Source: Chiridota heheva
Taxonomy: Eukaryota; Echinodermata; Holothuroidea; Apodida; Chiridotidae
Length of the DNA stretch: 64,000 nucleotides
Assembly (NCBI GenBank): GCA_020152595.1
Contig: JAIGNY010000711.1
Location: 594,001-658,000, forward strand
Direction of reading: 5' to 3'
Below the pieces are notes generated by a model that searched no databases, was not told the origin of the DNA, and was given only the letters and a program-made list of their open reading frames with translations. Numbering within the stretch: the stretch's first letter is position 1; each line of letters starts with the position of its first letter. Both the position numbers and the translations under genes were made by a program. Positions 58,440-64,000 of the stretch are shown here, piece after piece.

Positions 58440-61400
58440 AAAAAAAACTAGTTAGCAATACAGGTGTTAGTAAGTTTAGCTTTGAAACAGTTGAGACTTA
58501 GTGCATGAACAATGTCTGACGGTTATGATGCACTTGCCAACATCTTTTAAGAATTTTGTACTTTTTTACCTCATTCATTTTACCCTGCAAAAGTTAAGCT
58601 AGATAACTAAAAAAGATTTTAGTATGTAGCTCGTAATCTTAAAATGTAGGCACATAAAAATAAATTCTACAACTAAGAACTAAAACCCGTAAAAAGAAGT
58701 AACTTAGCTACATGTACCTTCTCACAGTCGTGTGCGCCGAAGTGAATGTACCTAATTATTTCAAATTCTGTCGAACATCAGCCATGCCAGCGTAGCGTAA
58801 ATGTTGAACACGGTCATAAAAAAACATGAGTCTAAAATTGTAAATTTGTTGATTTTAATCTGCATTACTTTTCAGGATACAAATTTTCATTTATTGCCAT
58901 TTGTTTTAATTCCATTCAAGGTGTATTTGTTCAAGACTAGGCCTACGCGCATTGCGGGAAGATACAATGCGTATGTAACAAGTTCTACTTAAAAATTACT
59001 TTGATTGATCACGAAATACACGTAAAATGTTTTATTTTGGCTTATTCAATTATTCAATTCCAACAAAACACTTTAATTTGATTTGATCAGAAAGTAGTGC
59101 GCAAAATAGCACTGACCAATGATTTATACATTTTTGGTGATTGTGATTTTTTTTTTTTTTTTTTTTTGCCCAGACCTTAGTGTTACATAAATCATAACAT
59201 AACATAACAAGATTACGGGCTACAAAGGGTTAGTCATCCCATAAAATGCCCAAATTAACACCACCACCACCACAAAAAAAGACGACTAAAGTTAGTAAAG
59301 AACTTAGGCCTATCAATGTTAACCTTGAAATTGTCACCATAATTAGAGCTAACTACCCACTCAGGCAAACCATTCCAAATCAGTCATCAGTCGCAGTGAA
59401 ACCTCATTGACGTCGGTTATTTTCTAAAAATTATTGGTTAAATGAAGGTTTTTAACCTTAGCTGTAGGCCTATCTGGAATTTCGCCTATGCCTAACGCTA
59501 CTAACGTTAGTAATAACGTGAGGCCTATGACTGTATGAGTAGCAGTCGGATAGTGGGCCCCGAAGTTAATGCAGCTAGCCTTAAGGCTTTTTCTTTTTCT
59601 TTATGAATTTTATTTTGCTTTATGATTTTATTTTACCTCGTATCCTACGACTGTTCGATAAATCTTAAAACCATTAAAGCCGTTCACATTTCAATCAGAG
59701 CAGGGAGCAAATATATTCGACCTAGTATTAATTATCCCACTTTCTTTGTAGCATAGGCTAGTAATATGTAAAGTGTGAATGTGTATTAGAGCTCCATATC
59801 GAAAGTCTGTTTGTTTGTGTTGAATAATAGCTGTTAAAAATGTATAATTATGTATGTGAGCAAATTAAAAGTAGATATACCTTCAATAAATTAATTTGCC
59901 TTCACAAAGAATTACCAAATGAAGATAAAATAAAATTTCTTCAAACATGGTGAACATCTGCAGAAAAAACTATCATGTCTGTAAAAATGAATCTGTTCTT
60001 ATACTAGTTTCAGTACCTGAAATGATCTTTATTGAATATTTACAAAACTTAAGTCTACATGCACAACCCTGTTTATAATTAAGCTTGTAAATACATACAT
60101 TACATACATGTTCATTACATAGGCATTATAATTTTACCCTTCAGTAATTATATTTAGTCAAATACGGAATGTATGTGAAGATCTCATAATACATTTCTTG
60201 TAAAGATTAGGCAATTCTTTACAAAAAATGTTGTCTAACTACCGATGCACCATTGTTAAAACTAGATGGGTTACTGCACACAAACAATTTTTCAAGCCTG
60301 GCCTTTTTCTGCAAAAAACAGACATGATTGCCAAAATACATACCGATTTAAACTAAAATACATTTATTAAAAATATATATCATGCACAACAAATGCATTA
60401 TGTTGTGGCTTTTACATTGTTACCCCTAATTCATTTCACGCCAGGTAATACTCAACATTTGTTTTGATAACAGTGGCCATCAACCTTTTTTTTTTTTTAA
60501 CAGTGGCCATCAACCTTTCTTTTTTTAAATTTGTTGTAATTCTTAATGCAGGAAACAAGTTTGAAAACTTGTTATTATTGTACGGTATATAGTTAATGAA
60601 ACTTGCTTTATTCCAAATAAAAATGACTCTGCAACCACACGCCTATTGGCAGTCTCTATATCACATATTGTATGCCTATGTACGTGTATGACCCATTGGA
60701 TTGAGTTTGAAATACTGTACACAATATTACAACTTTTTATCCAATACGGAACAATGTAAAGATTATCCTTAAGATTTTACAGGTTCTTTAAATGCAGAAA
60801 TTTTGAAAAATAATGAGCTGATATATTTAAAGGTATAAAAATATTCGGAAATTGTAAATTAAATCAAAATTAAAACATGTATAGAATTATGTAAAGGCTA
60901 AGTTTAATAGCTGATTTGCATTGGGGTTGTTTTATTGAATCAATTGTTTTGAAGTTGAACTACAATATCAAGCAGATTTTAGAGCTCTACTGTTAACAAG
61001 AAAATTAATTGAGAAACATTTAGGCCGAGTTCGATGTCATGATAATATAAAAAAAAAAAAGTATCAGTATCAAAGTCTATATCAGCTTGTTAGCAAAAAA
61101 TCTTTCTGTCACCATTGACACTCATTTGGCATCTTGACCGGTAAAGTTTGGAGTCATATGGAAACAAAGTTACACTTATTTCTTCATAAGCTTGAATATA
61201 TCATAATGATATCAATCAGGGAGTTGCCATTTTCTACTGCCAACTCCCTGTATAAATACACTATTATTTTATAGGAAGTGTAAATCATTCACTTACAATA
61301 TATTTGTTTCAATAGCTGCAGGCCCACTTCAGTTTTCTATTAAGAAGTTAAACTTACTGTAAGGTACTGAAATGATTGTATTCACTGAATTAACCCATTG

Positions 61401-62395
61401 TCAGCCTGATGAAATGTGCAATATTAATTAAAGGTTCTCTGATTTAAGTGCTGTTCATCTTTCAATGTGTCAAATACTTTTAATATTTGTTCTTGAACAT
61501 CTTTTTAAAAAGAACTATAGAATAGCTGTTAATGTTTAATGTAAAACACTGAAAAATATTTTTGTTTTAAGAGTTGGCTTAATGGCAACCCATGAACAGT
61601 TGTAGCTTTAAAGCAAGGTATTTATACTTTGCTAAGACAGTTAGGCTTAATAAAAGTCATTGGCTATATCATAATGATAGTTTAACAAAAATTTAAACAT
61701 GTGAACTATGCATTAATAATATTTTTCTACTATAAAAAAGAAAATATTGCTGTGAGTTGTATTTACAGGGTGCCTGACATTAACTTGCATATATCCATGA
61801 CATTAAAAAACTTCAATTGTAATAACTTGTCATTCGATGGTGAGGTAATTAATTCTTAATAACAAATTTATTAAGAACTATGCGCTCTCTTTCAGCAATT
61901 ACTTCGGAAATGAGCTATGAAGTGAACTAAATTGTGGTGTTTCCTTTACCTAAAATCAGCAAACTTTGTGAAGTAAAGCTGATAAAAGCATAGTAACTGC
62001 AGTGGGTTTTAATGCTAAGTTTCTTTTTCTTATTTGATCATTTTTCAACTTACTTTTAAATTCCATGTTAAAACATACAAATAATTTAAGTTTTAGACAG
62101 GGACAGGGTGGCACTATGCAGTTAAAGTTGTAAGGTAAATCTGATCGACTTCAGAACAAAATTGATAGTTAGTCTGAGCTAAGATGAACAATGTTTATGA
62201 CTGCTCAGTCTCCCTTCATAATTCAATTCGGATACCTTTCAAAAAAATTCTTTAGAGATTTTGAAATAACCCAACAATTTGTCTAAATTATTCCACTTCG
62301 ATCAAAAAGTTGTCATTTTTGTATAAAGTGACATCTAACCTAGACCTACTAGGCCTACGCCCGCCCGTGGTGGAAATATACCCAGTGCAGTACGT
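58440..62395. other. Upstream flank, no gene recognised
   Basis: AT-rich DNA. Seen: a run of T at 59149-59168; (ataac)n near 59195 that resembles a retroelement tail; and a tandem pair aacagtggccatcaacct at 60470 and 60500. No spliced coding exon could be supported. Confidence 0.45.
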
Positions 62396-62837
62396 CCAGG
62401 GTTGCCACTCTAAATTTTCTGTTCCCCTACCATGCATGCGCATTTCCACTACATCTCCCCTGCACTCTTCGGCCTTTTTTCACCTAAAAAATGGCAGTTT
62501 TCCCCCACAAAAAAAAATCGTTTGTACTGTTTGTACCTACAAAAATTAAGTTTTCCCCTACACACTTATAAAAAATTAAATCAGTGGATCTACCAGCAAT
62601 CTGTGTCACTATACGGGTATGGTACATTAAATTCATAGCAAGAAATATACACGGTAGAGCCTAGGCCCTACATGATTCTCGGACGAGATTTGCTTAAAAA
62701 TCTCTAAGAATTTGGGTGTTTGACTATGACCTCCAGCTTGTTTCCTATTTATCTTGCTTAAAAGACTTTTTTTTTTTTAATTTGTGCATCCCCCTACTTT
62801 CCCCTACAGAATTGTCATTTTCCCTGTAGATGCCCCC

Positions 62838-63680
<843 letters not shown>

Positions 63681-64000
63681 CCCCTCCCCCTTCCCCCTTC
63701 CCCTCCTACATTTGGCTAAAATCCCACACCGGAGGGAGACGGGGTCACAGCGCTTACACAAGGTTAAATCCGTAATAAATGAGAACAAAAATCAGGCTGA
63801 CTACCGAGCTCGAAAATTTGTTGCCGCTTTCGACCCCCCTCACGGCCCAACGGATAGGGATTTGACCCCGACACCCTGTCAGATCTTTAGATCTATGCCC
63901 AGAGAACACCTTACAATAACTACATCTAGATTATTTCGAAGAAAAATGAATTAATAAAGGAAATAAAATTCAAAAAATTGAAAATGAACTCCTATTGACT

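Noticed and set aside
58720-58800. Possible 5'UTR exon of EIF2D ending at GAGAAG|gtacat on the minus strand
   Set aside because: The donor-like site and local CG content are suggestive, but I could not find a convincing acceptor before the start codon in exon 1.

Overview
The window is animal genomic DNA, AT-rich, with large spliced introns full of transposons and minisatellites. It carries one host gene, EIF2D (eukaryotic translation initiation factor 2D, also called ligatin), on the minus strand. The coding part runs from the ATG at 55485 to the TGA at 4958, about 50.5 kb, in 13 coding exons. All exon phases chain correctly, and the peptide follows the vertebrate eIF2D order: MCT1-like N-terminus, PUA, acidic linker, winged helix, SWIB/MDM2, SUI1. 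Counting one copy of exon 4 and one base that appears to be missing in exon 12, the product would be 621 residues (the human protein is 584). The SINE, I-type LINE, hAT and MITE content suggests a marine invertebrate, perhaps an echinoderm such as a sea cucumber; this species guess is weak.

Layout from low to high coordinate (3' to 5' of the gene). 1-4.7 kb is downstream flank, with a hairpin MITE, a hAT element (8-bp target duplication) nested in a LINE tail, and an 18-bp minisatellite. 4.96-10.6 kb holds exons 13 and 12, separated by a LINE fragment and a dispersed repeat with a 24-bp minisatellite core. 10.6-21.9 kb is intron 11, with a 5-kb decayed I-type LINE (minus strand) and a second decayed LINE (plus strand). 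21.9-24.8 kb holds exons 11, 10 and 9, SINEs and a hairpin MITE. 24.8-33.7 kb is intron 8, with the second copy of the 24-bp-core repeat and a 5.6-kb decayed DNA transposon. 33.7-38.5 kb holds exon 8, a 3.7-kb satellite interrupted by a LINE, and exon 7. 38.6-42.7 kb holds a 34-bp minisatellite, exon 6 and exon 5. 43.6-49.3 kb is a three-unit tandem array of about 1.8 kb per unit, each unit carrying an intact exon 4. 50.9-55.5 kb holds exons 3, 2 and 1. 55.5-64 kb is 5' flank or 5'UTR intron, with repeats, a MITE and a 500-bp TA tract.

The two most notable points are as follows. (1) Exon 4, encoding most of the PUA domain, is present three times and is 199 nt long. Joining any two copies creates an in-frame TGA exactly at the junction, so only mutually exclusive use gives full-length protein. 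(2) The transposon at 25987-31596 encodes a decayed multi-domain protein. It has an N-terminal Cys/His region, DNVDH and FDQP acidic motifs, a PIN-nuclease-like segment and a C-terminal tesmin/TSO1-type CXC motif, between about 165-bp terminal inverted repeats with subterminal TGACGTCA clusters. I cannot assign it to a named superfamily with confidence.
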